Positions 31,652 to 44,250 of a stretch of DNA of 64,000 nucleotides are shown one piece after another. The stretch covers positions 372,001 through 436,000 of the forward strand of contig NC_061470.1 of assembly GCF_022581195.2 (NCBI RefSeq), written 5' to 3'. The stretch is from Helicoverpa zea (taxonomy: Eukaryota > Arthropoda > Insecta > Lepidoptera > Noctuidae). The notes under the pieces are model-generated. The model ran no database searches, was not told the origin of the DNA, and saw only the letters and a program-made list of their open reading frames with translations. Each line of letters begins with the position of its first letter. Position 1 is the stretch's first letter. The position numbers and the translations under genes are program-made.

Positions 31652-34600
31652 CAATATAAAATATCTGTGTGTGCAATACTGTGACAGACATATTTCTGTT
31701 AGTACGTATGTGTAGGGCTATCCTCGCACAACATAACTAGCTGGTTACGCTTAGACATGACAGTTACGTCAGTCGGCTGAACAACTTCCTTATTTCTAGT
31801 ATTTAGCACCAGGAGTGTGTGTCCGTGTGTCTGAGCTCATGCAGCGTAAACATTCTAACCTTAGGTGGGTTAACCTTCCTTACTTTCACGAAAATATTGT
31901 CATGTTTCTCTAGCGTTTGGTCTGACATAGAATTGCTAAGTTTTCATTACATAGAAGGATGTATTATAATATTCTATTAGTTCTCAGTGCTGAAGGTACA
32001 TACTTAAAATTATTACTGACTGACCTCGTCTCAAATTCCTCACAGCTTAAGTTCTAATCCTTTCAAACTGAACGGCAATATTTCAAAATAAATATCGAGC
32101 TGTTCTCATGTTCAACCGCAGCACCGAATATATATCTATGGGCTGATGTAGCCTGAAAATAGAGGCGTTTTGATTTGATTTGTATTCTCAGAGAAAAGTC
32201 AGGCAAAGTCTGGGGTAGTGGATAGACTTTTTAAACGGGAGCATTCGGGCAAGAGAAAGTGTATGTTACGTAAAGGCTGCGGTGTCCTGCAAGTGAGCCT
32301 AGTTTGCAATGCGCTGGTGGAGCCTAGGCAGTAAATACTAGCCTACTGCTGTTATGTCACATAGTACTAGCATGTAGTTTCCATTAATTAATCAGCTCCA
32401 TACTGTAACGGCTGTTCATTTCTAGATAATCATTAGAATGTCAACACCAGAAATACCCTCTAACTGTGTGACAAAGTATTCTCCAGTCTAATAAGTTTGA
32501 AATGTAGCTGTAAAGTGATCTTACCTCTTCCTTACTAAGCCATCCCCTATCAACTCAAACTTGAATTCATGACTTCACATTTTTGTGATGCATGAGGGAG
32601 TGTGAGTAGAAGTGTACATTTAATACAAACTCTCTCAACAAAAACAGAAAACCAGAACAGGAATCACTGAATAAACTCAATGAGAGTTTATTTTAAATTT
32701 CCGTGTTGACGGTGACTTTATTCTCAACCAGGACAAGTTCCCCTAAACTGTCCTACTATTAGAACATAGCTGAACTTGTATAATCCTCTGTCGATGGTAA
32801 AAGTGAACGAACCGCGGAGCGATGACTGGTTGTGGTAATATTCGCGAGCCGTATAATATTGGCACACATTCACTCGGAGGTGCGGTCACACTGCACGCGA
32901 AAAGCGAGAGCGATCAGCGAACTTGTGAAAATAAATATATCTTATGCCTCATATTAAATGACCGTAACATTTGGTATCACTACAAAGTATAAAACAAAGT
33001 TCCTTTTTCTGTTCCTATATCCCTATGTTCCTGTGTCCCTTTGTACGCTTAAATCTTAAAAACAACGCAATCGATTTTCATGAATGTTTTAAGAGGAAGG
33101 TTTATGTGTATGCATGCATAATATACACTAATAATTTAGAGTAGTAGAGAAACACTAATAATTTTAGAGGTTACGGAAGCGAAGCGAGCGCGGGTCATCG
33201 GTACTTATAATAAAATTATTGTTACTAAAAGTCCTACATAAAGGAGCATGAGCGATTCACCAGTCCGCTTTCACTGGCGCCTCTAGACGGTCTGTGTCGA
33301 TGCTCGGCGTTACGTGATGCGCTGACACACTGCCCCCGACTACCCACTGCCCACTGCCCAGTGTCCAGTGCCCAGCTACCGAGTAGCGTGATATAATAGT
33401 TTGTGACACTAACTCTACTATTTGTTGATAAACATAACGTTACAGCTCATTGTTTTATTCAGTTAAGCGATATTTTGTGCTGAGTCATTCAAATTTTAAG
33501 CATGCTTTAGGGAAACACAAGTATAATAATTGAGTAGCGCAGCTAAATAGGTATATATGTTGTTTTTAGTGAAAGGGAATGTGCTCGCTCCAGTTTCTTG
33601 TAGAATCGTCATATGATGAAGGCAGATGACATTCGAAAGGCAATGATAGGAAAGGCAAATTGTCCGAATTAAAACCAACCAAAACGTGGAAAGTTTATAC
33701 GGAGCTGCGGAGTTGAGATTATTTTAGTTACGTAATTACACCAATAGAGAGACTTCTTCAGGTTAATTTAATGACTAGCCTAAAACAATAATGAAGTAAT
33801 TGTGAATGCTAAGTATTTATACATATTCTTATGATATAACAGTATGTATGCACACACTTCTATGTATTAAGCAATTCGGATGACGTGAAAGTATGTAAAT
33901 AATTTCGTATTTTTAATACGAATGTTTTGAGGGTTAATGCTTTTGGAAAACGAAAACGAAGTAAAGCAATTTCAGCAGGTTGACAGAAATCAGTATCGCA
34001 ATAAGATCTGTATAGTTAGCACAAAACCTGGGATTGTTCTTGGCTATATTTCCATGTGATACTAAAGTTGTCTCAAAAGGGCTTCAGCATGTTGACTTCG
34101 GCCTCACGTCGCCTTCCAAAACTCCGGAATTCAATAGTCCCGTAGTTCAATAGCTCAGTAGTCTGGTATAGACATATGTAGATGTATAGATTTGCCTGAT
34201 AATATTCTCATAGCACTTGCTGGCGATTGCATGAAAGTTGCAGTCAGGCGTTTTTTTTTTATCTTGTCGATCTTCGAGGCTGATGCTACGAAGAAAGTTT
34301 TAATCAACTCTAGGTATTAATTACGTTATCTAGTAATGGTTTATATTCCCGGCAGAGTTGAAGAACGTGCCGTATAAGTACTGAGTATAATATGACCGAT
34401 GGAATGTAAGCGATTCTGCGCCTACTTGACATTACGAGCTATGACTTTCATATGCGGTTGTTGTTTTTCTTTCTCAGTAGGAGTTAATACAACAGGAAAC
34501 AACAAACTAGATAACTTCGGAGATAAAGTTAATTGACAGGATTCCTTAATCTTATTTAAACAACCATTTCATGAAAACATAACAAGCCAACGAATATATC

Positions 34601-35339
34601 ATCATTTCTACAAGTTGTCACCTAATATTCAGTAGTTATGAATGCACCTTTCTGACCAAACTCAAAATCATTCTATTCATTGCACTTTTTGAACAAAAAT
34701 TATTCAAAAGTCTTTCAGACCTCTGAAAACACGTTGGATTAAACCAGTTTTTTAGTCCGTAGACTGCGTATACTTGCAAGGAAATATACTATCTACTTAA
34801 CAATATGTATAATATTTTATTTACTTATCGCGAGCTGTCATTTAGTAGATAAGAATTTAAGGAACAAGTAATGTAACCTTCGATTCATTACAATTTATTA
34901 ACTTTACTGTTTCGGACACCATTTTGTATGTTAAAGGACAACACACGATATCTCATAAGTATACATAAATTTTACATTAACAAATGATAACCAGTTTTTC
35001 GAAATACAAAAGTCTGAAACCGGTGAGGTGCCTTGAAAAATAAAACGGGTATAATGCATACTAAATGTAATGTGTAGCCCTGGGGTCAATGAACTCTAAC
35101 TTACTCATCCCTAGTCGCGTAGTCGCTACGCCGTAGTTAGCGCGTAGCTAGTACTGATGAGTGAATCGCATTTGATCAAATAGTGTTCAATTAAGTGAAA
35201 TTCGTAACTAAAACTTAAATCTCAAATCTAGCGAAGGATACGTCACCTTATTTGAAAGGTTATCTTAAAAAAAATATCCATAAATATTTAAGTACATAAT
35301 AAAGTCTAATGTCAAGTTTATTAACGAATATGGATAGAA

Positions 35340-35697
35340 TGATGTCCTCCTAGCCGATTATCGGCTACGGCGGCTGTTCTCATGTAAGGAGATTAGCCAA
35401 CTGCGCAGGACATATTATAGTGCACAAGCATTTGCGCAGACACAGGTGCACTCCCTATTCCTTCACTCTCATAACCCGATGGGACGGTAATCCGACACCA
35501 CCGGAGGGAGATCAGGCGCAGGACCGACATTTACGTGCTCTCCGATGCACGGGTGTATCAATCACCAGCTTCCAGGCTCCGGGCTGCTTTGTGAAAGTCT
35601 TCAAAACCCACAAAGCGATTTCGGCCCGACTCGGGAATCGAACCCGAGACCTCGTGCTCAGCAGCCGCACTTGCGACAGCTAGACCAACGAGGCAGT
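35340..35697 (-). mobile_element. tRNA-derived SINE, family A copy 3
   Basis: Flanked by 'tatggatagaa' (35329-35339 and 35698-35708). The same insertion with the same flanks occurs at 42211-42568, so it predates the duplication. Confidence 0.9.
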
Positions 35698-35827
35698 TAT
35701 GGATAGAAACGATCTTGAAAAATGTTATTAACTCACTTTAATTTTTCTGTTTAAAATGTTCGACTGACAGTTTCAACTCTCAGTCCTACAAATAAAGTAG
35801 ATACTAAGAACTGGTTAATTACATATG

Positions 35828-35975
35828 CACGTACAGATACCGGCACGGATATTGAGCTCTCGGCGGAAGAGTGGGGATCGCTTTGCGCACCCGTACGCAT
35901 AAGGCAATAAGGCAGTAAATCGCTTCTGCGCAGGTGAAGGTCATGGCCCTATATCCGTGCCGATAACTGTATGTG
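35828..35975. mobile_element. Small TIR element, unit A
   Basis: The 25-bp termini at 35828-35852 and 35951-35975 are imperfect inverse repeats around a shared 'cggcacggatat' core. It is a non-coding MITE of 148 bp, repeated in unit B at 42699-42846. Confidence 0.8.
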
Positions 35976-36268
35976 CTGTGGAAATATAGAAGCTTAATAT
36001 CATGATTGAAAATAAGTTGGGTGACTGCAAACTGATCTGCCGTAGGTAAGATAGAGCGAGTATAAACTGCTCTACTACTAATGACAACTCACACAAATCG
36101 GTAGGTAAGTCAAAGTCAAAGTCAAAATCATTTATTAATAATAATAAAATAATATAATAAAAACATTTATTTCAGATAACTTAGATCCTGTTTTTTTTAT
36201 TATTTTCTTTTTTATTTTTTTTATTAAAGTAGGCTAATACGATTAGCACTTTTTAACGTCAAGATTTT

Positions 36269-36372
36269 ACAAGAATGACAGCACCCACAAAACGCCCCCC
36301 TTTCACCACTACCTAGTGTTATGGCTGGAAAGTGGTGAAAGGGGGGCGTTTTGGGGGTGCTGTCATTCTTGT
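36269..36372. repeat. Long palindrome, 42-bp arms, unit A
   Basis: Arms 36269-36310 and 36331-36372 differ from perfect complementarity at one base; the spacer is 20 nt. The palindrome lies 63 bp before the junction with unit B. Confidence 0.92.
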
Positions 36373-39300
36373 AGTAAGCACTTCACACTCGGCTAATAAG
36401 GAAGAAATTATCTACCTACATAGTAGTTGACACTCAGCTCATGCAGCGTAAACATTCTAACCTTAGGTGGGTTAACCTTCCTTACTTTCACGAAAATATT
36501 GTCATGTTTCTCTAGCGTTTGGTCTGACATAGAATTGCTAATTTTTCATTACATAGAAGGATGTATTATAATATTCTATTAGTTCTCAGTGCTGAAGGTA
36601 CATACTTAAAATTATTACTGACTGACCTCGTCTCAAATTCCTCACAGCTTAAGTTCTAATCCTTTCAAACTGAACGGCAATATTTCAAAATAAATATCGA
36701 GCTGTTCTCATGTTCAACCGCAGCACCGAATATATATCTATGGGCTGATGTAGCCTGAAAATAGAGGCGTTTTGATTTGATTTGTATTCTCAGAGAAAAG
36801 TCAGGCAAAGTCTGGGGTAGTGGATAGACTTTTTAAACGGGAGCATTCGGGCAAGAGAAAGTGTATGTTACGTAAAGGCTGCGGTGTCCTGCAAGTGAGC
36901 CTAGTTTGCAATGCGCTGGTGGAGCCTAGGCAGTAAATACTAGCCTACTGCTGTTATGTCACATAGTACTAGCATGTAGTTTCCATTAATTAATCAGCTC
37001 CATACTGTAACGGCTGTTCATTTCTAGATAATCATTAGATTGTCAACACCAGAAATACCCTCTAACTGTGTGACAAAGTATTCTCCAGTCTAATAAGTTT
37101 GAAATGTAGCTGTAAAGTGATCTTGCCTCTTCCTTACTAAGCCATCCCCTATCAACTCAAACTTGAATTCATGACTTCACATTTTTGTGATGCATGAGGG
37201 TGTGTGAGTAGAAGTGTACATTTAATACAAACTCTCTCAACAAAAACAGAAAACCAGAACAGGAGTCACTGAATAAACTCAATGAGAGTTTATTTTAAAT
37301 TTACGTGTTGACGGTGACTTTATTCTCAACCAGGACAAGTTCCCCTAAACTGTCCTACTATTAGAACATAGCTGAACTTGTATAATCCTCTGTCGATAGT
37401 AAAAGTGCACAAACCGCGGAGCGATGACCGGTTGTGGTAATATTCGCGAGCCGTATAATATTGGCACACATTCACTCGGAGGTGCGGTCACACTGCACGC
37501 GAAAAGCGAGAGCGTTCAGCGAACTTGTGAAAATAAATATATCTTATGCCTCATATTAAATGACCGTAACATTTGGTATCACTACAAAGTATAAAACAAA
37601 GTTCCTTTTTCTGTTCCTATATCCCTATGTTCCTGTGTCCCTTTGTACGCTTAAATCTTAAAAACAACGCAATCGATTTTCATGAATGTTTTAAGAGGAA
37701 GGTTTATGTGTATGCATGCATAATATAGTAGAGAAACACTAATAATTTTAGAGGTTACGGAAGCGAAGCGAGCGCGGGTCATCGGTACTTATAATAAAAT
37801 TATTGTTACTAAAAGTCCTACATAAAGGAGCATGAGCGATTCACCAGTCCGCTTTCACTGGCGCCTCTAGACGGCCTGTGTCGATGCTCGGCGTTACGTG
37901 ATGCGCTGACACACTGCCCCCGACTACCCACTGCCCACTGCCCAGTGCCCAGTGCCCAGCTACCGAGTAGCGTGATATAATAGTTTGTGACACTAACTCT
38001 ACTATTTGTTGATAAACATAACGTTACAGCTCATTGTTTTATTCAGTTAAGCGATATTTTGTGCTGAGTCATTCAAATTTTAAGCATGCTTTAATGAAAC
38101 ACAAGTATAATAATTGAGTAGCGCAGCTAAATAGGTATATATGTTGTTTTTAGTGAAAGGGAATGTGCTCGCTCCAGTTTCTTGTAGAATCGTCATATGA
38201 TGAAGGCAGATGACATTCGAAAGGCAATGATAGGAAAGGCAAATTGTCCGAATTAAAACCAACCAAAACGTGGAGACTTTATACGGAGCTGCGGAGTTGA
38301 GATTATTTTAGTTACGTAATTACACCAATAGAGAGACTTCTTCAGGTTAATTTAATGACTAGCCTAAAACAATAATGAAGTAATTGTGAATGCTAAGTAT
38401 TTATACATATTCTTATGATATAACAGTATGTATGCACACACTTCTATGTATTAAGCAATTCGGATGACCTGGTCAAAAAGTATGTAAATAATTTCGTATT
38501 TTTAATACGAATGTTTTGAGGGTTAATGCTTTTGGAAAACGAGAACAAAGTAAAGCAATTTCAGCAGGTTGACAGAAATCAGTATCGAAATAAGATCTGT
38601 ATAGTTAGCACAAAACCTGGGATTGTTCTTGGCTATATTTCCATGTGTTACTAAAGTTGTCTCAAAAGGGCTTCAGCATGTTGACTTCGGCCTCACGTCG
38701 CCTTCCAAAACTCCGGAATTTAATAGTCCCGTAGTTCAATAGCTCAGTAGTCTGGTATAGACATATGTAGATGTATAGATTTGCCTGATAATATTCTCAT
38801 AGCACTTGCTGGCGATTGCATGAAAGTTGCAGTCAGGCGTTTTTTTTTTATCTTCTTGATCTTCGGGGTTGGTGCTATAAAAGTTTTAATAATCAACTCT
38901 AGGTATTAATTACGTTATCTAGTAATGGTTTAAATTCCCGGCAGAGTTGAGGAACGTGTCGTATAAAATGTGACCGGTGGAATGTAAGCGATTCTGCGCC
39001 TACTTGACGTTACGAGCTATGACTTTCATATGCGGTTGTTGTTTTTCTTTCTCAGTAGGAGTTAATACAACAGGAAACAACAAACTAGATAACTTCGGAG
39101 ATAAAGTTAATTGACAGGATTCCTTAATCTTATTTAAACAACCATTTCATGAAAACATAACAAGCCAACGAATATATCATCATTTCTACAAGTTGTCACC
39201 TAATATTCAGTAGTTATGAATGCACCCTTCTGACCAAACTCAAAATCATTCTATTCATTACACTTTTTGAACAAAAATTATTCAAAAGTCTTTCAGACCT

Positions 39301-39803
39301 CTGAAAACACGTTGGATTAAACCAGTTTTTTAGTCCGTAGACTGCGTATACTTGCAAGGAAATATACTATCTACTTAACAATATGTATAATATTTTATTT
39401 ACTTATCGCGAGCTGTCATTTAGTAGATAAGAATTTAAGGAACAAGTAATGTAACCTTCGATTCATTACAATTTATTAACTTTACTGTTTCGGACACCAT
39501 TTTGTATGTTAAAGGACAACACACGATATCTCATAAGTATACATAAATTTTACATTAACAAATGATAACCAGTTTTTCGAAATACAAAAGTCTGAAACCG
39601 GTGAGGTGCCTTGAAAAATAAAACGGGTATAATGCATACTAAATGTAATGTGTAGCCCTGGGGTCAATGAACTCTAACTTACTCATCCCTAGTCGCGTAG
39701 TCGCTACGCCGTAGTTAGCGCGTAGCTAGTACTGATGAGTGAATCGCATTTGATCAAATAGTGTTCAATTAAGTGAAATTCGTAACTAAATGTTAAATCT
39801 CTT

Positions 39804-41710
39804 CTAAAGGACAATGCTATTCTTTGTATGGAAGTTGGGCTCAAGAGTTGCCCACAGTAACTGCATAGTGTATTATATTCCATAGGCTTATAATAGGTCC
39901 CAGACCGAAATATTTCGAAATCTATCCCAGGAGTCCTGAGAAAAACTGGTTTGACTCTTATTCTATATTACGAAAAATATGCTACGAACTCTTAACTATT
40001 CCACTTTTATTACCTTAATTGAAATGCATTTTAATATTAATCGACAAATACGAGGTATTGAACGAGATTTTTTTTTACCGACTTCAAAAAATGGAGGAGT
40101 TTCTCAGTTCGTTTGTATTCTTTTTACGTAAGTACGTGCATAACACCGTCGTTTACCAACCGATTTAAACAATAATTTTATTATTTGAAAGGATTTACTT
40201 TCCAAATGGTTCCTTTGTTATTCGGTCCAGGGTCTGGTGATAGAAACCTTAAAACAATAGGGAACTCTCGGAAATTGTAAGCACATATCGAATAAAAACT
40301 TGTCATTCTGGTATATGTCTCCGACACCACAAAACAGTTTAGGTTAAGACCTGACCTGACGATGGAGACGACAGTGAGACGAGGGAACTCCTCAACGGTA
40401 TCTATTTACTACCTCCCGTTCGAGCTTATTTTATTCGTCTTGATAAGATTTTTCCATTGCCGTTACGGATATTAATTGCATGACGCTACACGAACTTAGG
40501 TCTGATTGTGGTAGATAGAGACTGAAAAGCAAGAGAAACAACAATTACCTTTAAACGTCTATTTCTGTTTTTTTATCCTGTTAACAGTGAAAGAAACCAC
40601 TAACTATCTGAATGTTATTTCAAGAAAAGAGGTTGTTAGGTTTGCGGCTGCTTAAAATGGCTTGCTAACAATGGCTGGCTAACATTAGAACCGGTTTTTC
40701 TCGGGACCTCTGGGACCGATTTCAAAAATATTTGGATTCCGTCTTAAGAGTGAAGTAAAGAACCTATTTTAAGCATTCCCACTACTGGGCAAATGGCTTG
40801 GGCTTTATAAAGTGACTGTTCAAGTTGAACATTAGGACCGGTTTTTCTCGGGACCTCTGGGACCGATTTCCAAAATATTTGGATTTCGTATTAACAGTGA
40901 AGTAAAGAACCTATTCTAACCATTCCCGCTACTGGGCAAATGGCTTGGGCTTTATAAAGTGACTGTTCAAGTTTGACATTAGGACCGGTTTTTCTCGGGA
41001 CCTCTGGGACCGATTTCCAAAATATTTGGATTTCGTATTAACAGTGAAGTAAAGAACCTATTCTAACCATTCCCGCTACTGGGCAAATGGCTTGGGCTTT
41101 ATAAAATGACTGTTCAAGTTTGACATTAGGACCGGTTTTTCTCGGGACCTCTGGGACCGATTTCCAAAATATTTGGATTTCGTATTAACAGTGAAGTAAA
41201 AAACCTATTCTAACCATTCCCACTTCTGGGCAAATGGCTTGGGCTTAATAAAGTGACTGTTCAAGTTGAACATTAGGACCGGTTTTTCTCGTGACCTCTG
41301 GGACCGATTTCCAAAATATTTGGATTTCGTATTAACAGTGAAGTAAAGAACCTATTCTAACCATTCCCACTACTGGGCAAATGGCTTGGGCTTCATAAAG
41401 TGACTGTTCAAGTTTAACATTAGAACCGGTTTTTCTCGGGACCTCTGGCACCGATTTCCAAAATATTTGGATTTCATGTTAATAGTGCAGTAAAGAACCT
41501 ATTTCGACCACTTTCACTACTGGGCAAATGGCTCAGGCTTTGTTAAGTGACTATCTATGAAGAACATTTGAACCGGTTTTTTTCGGGACCTCTGGGACCG
41601 ATTTCAAAAATATTTGGATTTCGTGTTCAGAGTGCACTATGGAACCAGCTGAAACTACTCCCACTGCTGGGCAAACTTTGAGCCCAGACCCTGGCATTGT
41701 CCTTTATAAA
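39804..41710. mobile_element. Non-autonomous TIR element carrying a 147-bp tandem array
   Basis: It begins 'ctaaaggacaatgc' and ends 'gcattgtccttta', with imperfect inverse termini of about 50 bp that also share 'gggctcaa' / 'ttgagccc'. There is no transposase frame. The right half is a seven-copy tandem array whose unit resembles part of the terminal repeat ('actgggcaaatggcttgggc'). It is absent from unit A at the matching place, so it was either gained in unit B or lost cleanly from A. Confidence 0.75.
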
Positions 41711-41720
41711 AAACTAAAAT
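40690..41720. repeat. Tandem array, exact 147-bp period, about 7 copies
   Basis: The landmark 'accggttttt' occurs at 40690, 40837, 40984, 41131, 41278, 41425 and 41572: six consecutive spacings of exactly 147. The middle copies are nearly identical and the two outer ones are more diverged, as expected for an array homogenised from its centre. Confidence 0.92.
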
Positions 41721-41878
41721 TCTAATAATATGAAAAAAAAATCTAGCGAAGGATACGTCACCTTATTTGAAAGGTTATCTTTAAAAAAATATGGAGAATC
41801 AATAGTTGAACTCATTTACCTTAAATGAAAATTCAAAAAGTTTGCCTCGATCCATAAATATTTAAGTAGTATAGTTGG

Positions 41879-42161
41879 GCTTCGTTCCGAGTTTTATTGA
41901 AAAAAGACAATTGGTGGTAAGATAAACGTATAATCCGTACACACAAAACAAAATATATACTTAAGCACCGGCACGCGAGCGACGCGGGCGTCCGTCAACA
42001 ACGGAGCGCATGCGTCGTGCTTCGCGGTTAGTCGTGCTCTGTCGGCTCTCCGCGCGCGCCGCAAAAGCTGCGCGGCTGTTCCACTTTTAATTTCCATAGC
42101 GAGCCGGCGCGCGTCTTAACCTAGAGGGGCGCGGAGGGGCAATAGACAAGGTCCGCGCTAC
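41879..42161 (-). mobile_element. LTR-like (solo LTR?) insertion in unit B
   Basis: A 283-bp GC-contrasted insertion absent from unit A and flanked by AGTA on both sides (41875-41878 and 42162-42165). Read on the minus strand it has a GC-rich front, a TATATA motif near 41950 and an AATAAA near 41895 close to its end. That is the layout of an LTR (promoter then polyadenylation signal). The termini are not a clean TG...CA, so a SINE-like or other origin is possible. Confidence 0.5.
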
Positions 42162-42210
42162 AGTACATAATAAAGTCTAATGTCAAGTTTATTAACGAAT
42201 ATGGATAGAA

Positions 42211-42568
42211 TGATGTCCTCCTAGCCGATTATCGGCTACGGCGGCTGTTCTCATGTAAGGAGATTAGCCAACTGCGCAGGACATATTATAGTGCACAAGC
42301 ATTTGCGCAGACACAGGTGCACTCACTATTCCTTCACTCTCATAGCCCGATGGGACGGTAATCCGACACGACCGGAGAGAGATCAGGCGCAGGACCGACA
42401 TTTACGTGCTCTCCGATGCACGGGTGTATCAATCACCAGCTTCCAGGCTCCGGGCTGCTTTGTGAAAGTCTTCAAAACCCACAAAGCGATTTCGGCCCGA
42501 CTCGGGAATCGAACCCGAGACCTCGTGCTCAGCAGCCGCACTTGCGACAGCTAGACCAACGAGGCAGT
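42211..42568 (-). mobile_element. tRNA-derived SINE, family A copy 4
   Basis: Unit B counterpart of copy 3, with the same 'tatggatagaa' flanks. Confidence 0.9.
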
Positions 42569-42698
42569 TATGGATAGAAACGATCTTGAAAAATGTTATT
42601 AACTCACTTTAATTTTTCTGTTTAAAATGTTCGACTGACAGTTTCAACTCTCAGTCCTACAAATAAAGTAGATACTAAGAACTGGTTAATTACATATG

Positions 42699-42846
42699 CA
42701 CGTACAGATACCGGCACGGATATTGAGCTCTCGGCGGAAGAGTGGGGATCGCTTTGCGCACCCGTACGCATAAGGCAATAAGGCAGTAAATCGCTTCTGC
42801 GCAGGTGAAGGTCATGGCCCTATATCCGTGCCGATAACTGTATGTG
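42699..42846. mobile_element. Small TIR element, unit B
   Basis: Duplicate of 35828-35975 with the same flanks. Confidence 0.8.
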
Positions 42847-43140
42847 CTGTGGAAATATAGAAGCTTAATATCATGATTGAAAATAAGTTGGGTGACTGCA
42901 AACTGATCTGCCGTAGGTAAGATAGAGCGAGTATAAACTGCTCTACTACTAATGACAACTCACACAAATCGGTAGGTAAGTCAAAGTCAAAGTCAAAATC
43001 ATTTATTAATAATAATAAAATAATATAATAAAAACATTTATTTCAGATAACTTAGATCCTGTTTTTTTTTATTATTTTCTTTTTTATTTTTTTTATCAAA
43101 GTATGCTAATACGATTAGCACTTTTTAACGTCAAAATTTT

Positions 43141-43244
43141 ACAAGAATGACAGCACCCCCAAAACGCCCCCCTTTCACCACTTCCTAGTGTTATGGCTGG
43201 AAAGTGGTGAAAGGGGGGCGTTTTGGGGGTGCTGTCATTCTTGT
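43141..43244. repeat. Long palindrome, perfect 42-bp arms, unit B
   Basis: Arms 43141-43182 and 43203-43244 are exact reverse complements around a 20-nt spacer. It is the unit B copy of 36269-36372 and lies 58 bp before the end of unit B. Confidence 0.93.
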
Positions 43245-43302
43245 AGTCTTCACACTCGGCTAATAAGGAAGAAATTATCTACCTACATAGTAGTTGACAC
43301 CC

Positions 43303-43740
43303 TATGTATGCGTTATGTATATAATCAGTATAATGTAAAGTTGCACACAATTAATATCTCTCATAATATTTTGTTCTTAATATAACTATATGAAAATAAT
43401 ACTCAATACTCAATTCTTTATTAGCATTCCATATGGTATAACAGGTGGTACAATTAGATTAGTGACAATATGGACCCTATAGGGCACAGCTTAAAGAAGT
43501 AGGAGAGTTTTAATAATTGTTGTATAAAATAGATTGTAGGTAAAAAAGTGAATCAGTCACTACATAGGTTCAGAAACCCATTACTGCTCAAGGCTCATAT
43601 AACACAACAAGTGTGCCTAAAACACTACAATAGGCTATTGCAGCTCTGTAAGATTGAACATGTTAATACACAGTGATGCTCATATATATATATCGCATAT
43701 ATATATATATCTTATCTTATATATATATATATATACATAT

Positions 43741-43775
<35 letters not shown>

Positions 43776-43859
43776 GATATAGATAAAGGAGTATATATAT
43801 ATATGTGTATATGTATATGGAGTATGTGTATATATATATATATATAAGATTATATCTTA
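43303..43859. other. AT-rich spacer with (TA)n microsatellite
   Basis: Unique AT-rich DNA, then an interrupted (TA)n tract at 43682-43853 that can fold on itself. The tract directly adjoins the 3' LTR region of the gypsy element. No gene is seen. Confidence 0.7.
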
Positions 43860-44185
43860 TAGTCTAGGATTCAAATAAACTCATGTGTTGCTTCTGAAAA
43901 CAAAGTTTTATTTTGTTATAATCACTTAACAAAGAAAACATCTTATTTTATGCACTATTGTAAAATCCTCACCTGAAAACAAAGAAACGACATTCAAAGT
44001 TTATTTTTCCACCAATTCCAATCGTTTTATCACAAAATATATCTCACATAAAGTTTTCTTCTCGTAACACCACATGCCAATTTTCATAACCTATAAAACC
44101 AACTATAGACAAAAACTTTGAGTTTTTACCATAGATCGCGCGAAGCGCGCCAAATTCAAAATTAAAGAAATATATTTTCTTTACA
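43860..44185 (-). repeat. Probable 3' LTR of the gypsy element
   Basis: The minus strand begins TGTAAAG directly after a purine tract (CCTCGGGAGGGAAGA, complement of 44186-44200). It contains AATAAA near 43905. The outer end near 43860 is estimated because no second LTR is available for comparison. Confidence 0.6.
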
Positions 44186-44250
44186 TCTTCCCTCCCGAGG
44201 AAGAAAATTCACCTGAGAATTTTCTCTCAGGCTCTCGATTAGTTCTTCTT

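Larger units (their letters stand above)
29737..31833. other. Intergenic region upstream of NRF-6-like gene 1
   Basis: This begins with the presumptive 5' UTR and promoter of gene 1 (minus strand). A short GC-rich stretch runs to about 29780, but no TATA box is evident. A family B SINE (30312-30619) and a short palindrome (31621-31651) follow. No gene is seen. Confidence 0.6.
31834..36435. repeat. Tandem segmental duplication, unit A (4.6 kb)
   Basis: The whole segment recurs immediately downstream as unit B. Where I compared them the two differ by roughly one base in 100, plus a few small indels. It is non-coding and contains a family A SINE (35340-35697), a TIR element (35828-35975) and a 42-bp-arm palindrome (36269-36372). 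The rest is AT-rich DNA without recognisable genes. Confidence 0.9.
36436..43302. repeat. Tandem segmental duplication, unit B (6.9 kb with insertions)
   Basis: Second copy of unit A in direct orientation. It is longer by about 2.3 kb because it also carries a TIR element with a 147-bp tandem array (39804-41710), about 60 bp of extra sequence near 41790-41850, and an LTR-like insertion (41879-42161). The end of matching sequence is near 43302. Confidence 0.9.

Noticed and set aside
40690..41720. Regularly spaced repeats considered as a CRISPR array
   Set aside because: The units are contiguous 147-bp tandem copies without unique spacers, in an animal genome.
41894..42097. 67-aa arginine-rich minus frame
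   Set aside because: It lies inside the LTR-like insertion and has no protein signature.
43682..43853. (TA)n tract considered as an origin or cruciform element
   Set aside because: An interrupted TA microsatellite is sufficient explanation; nothing else supports a special function.
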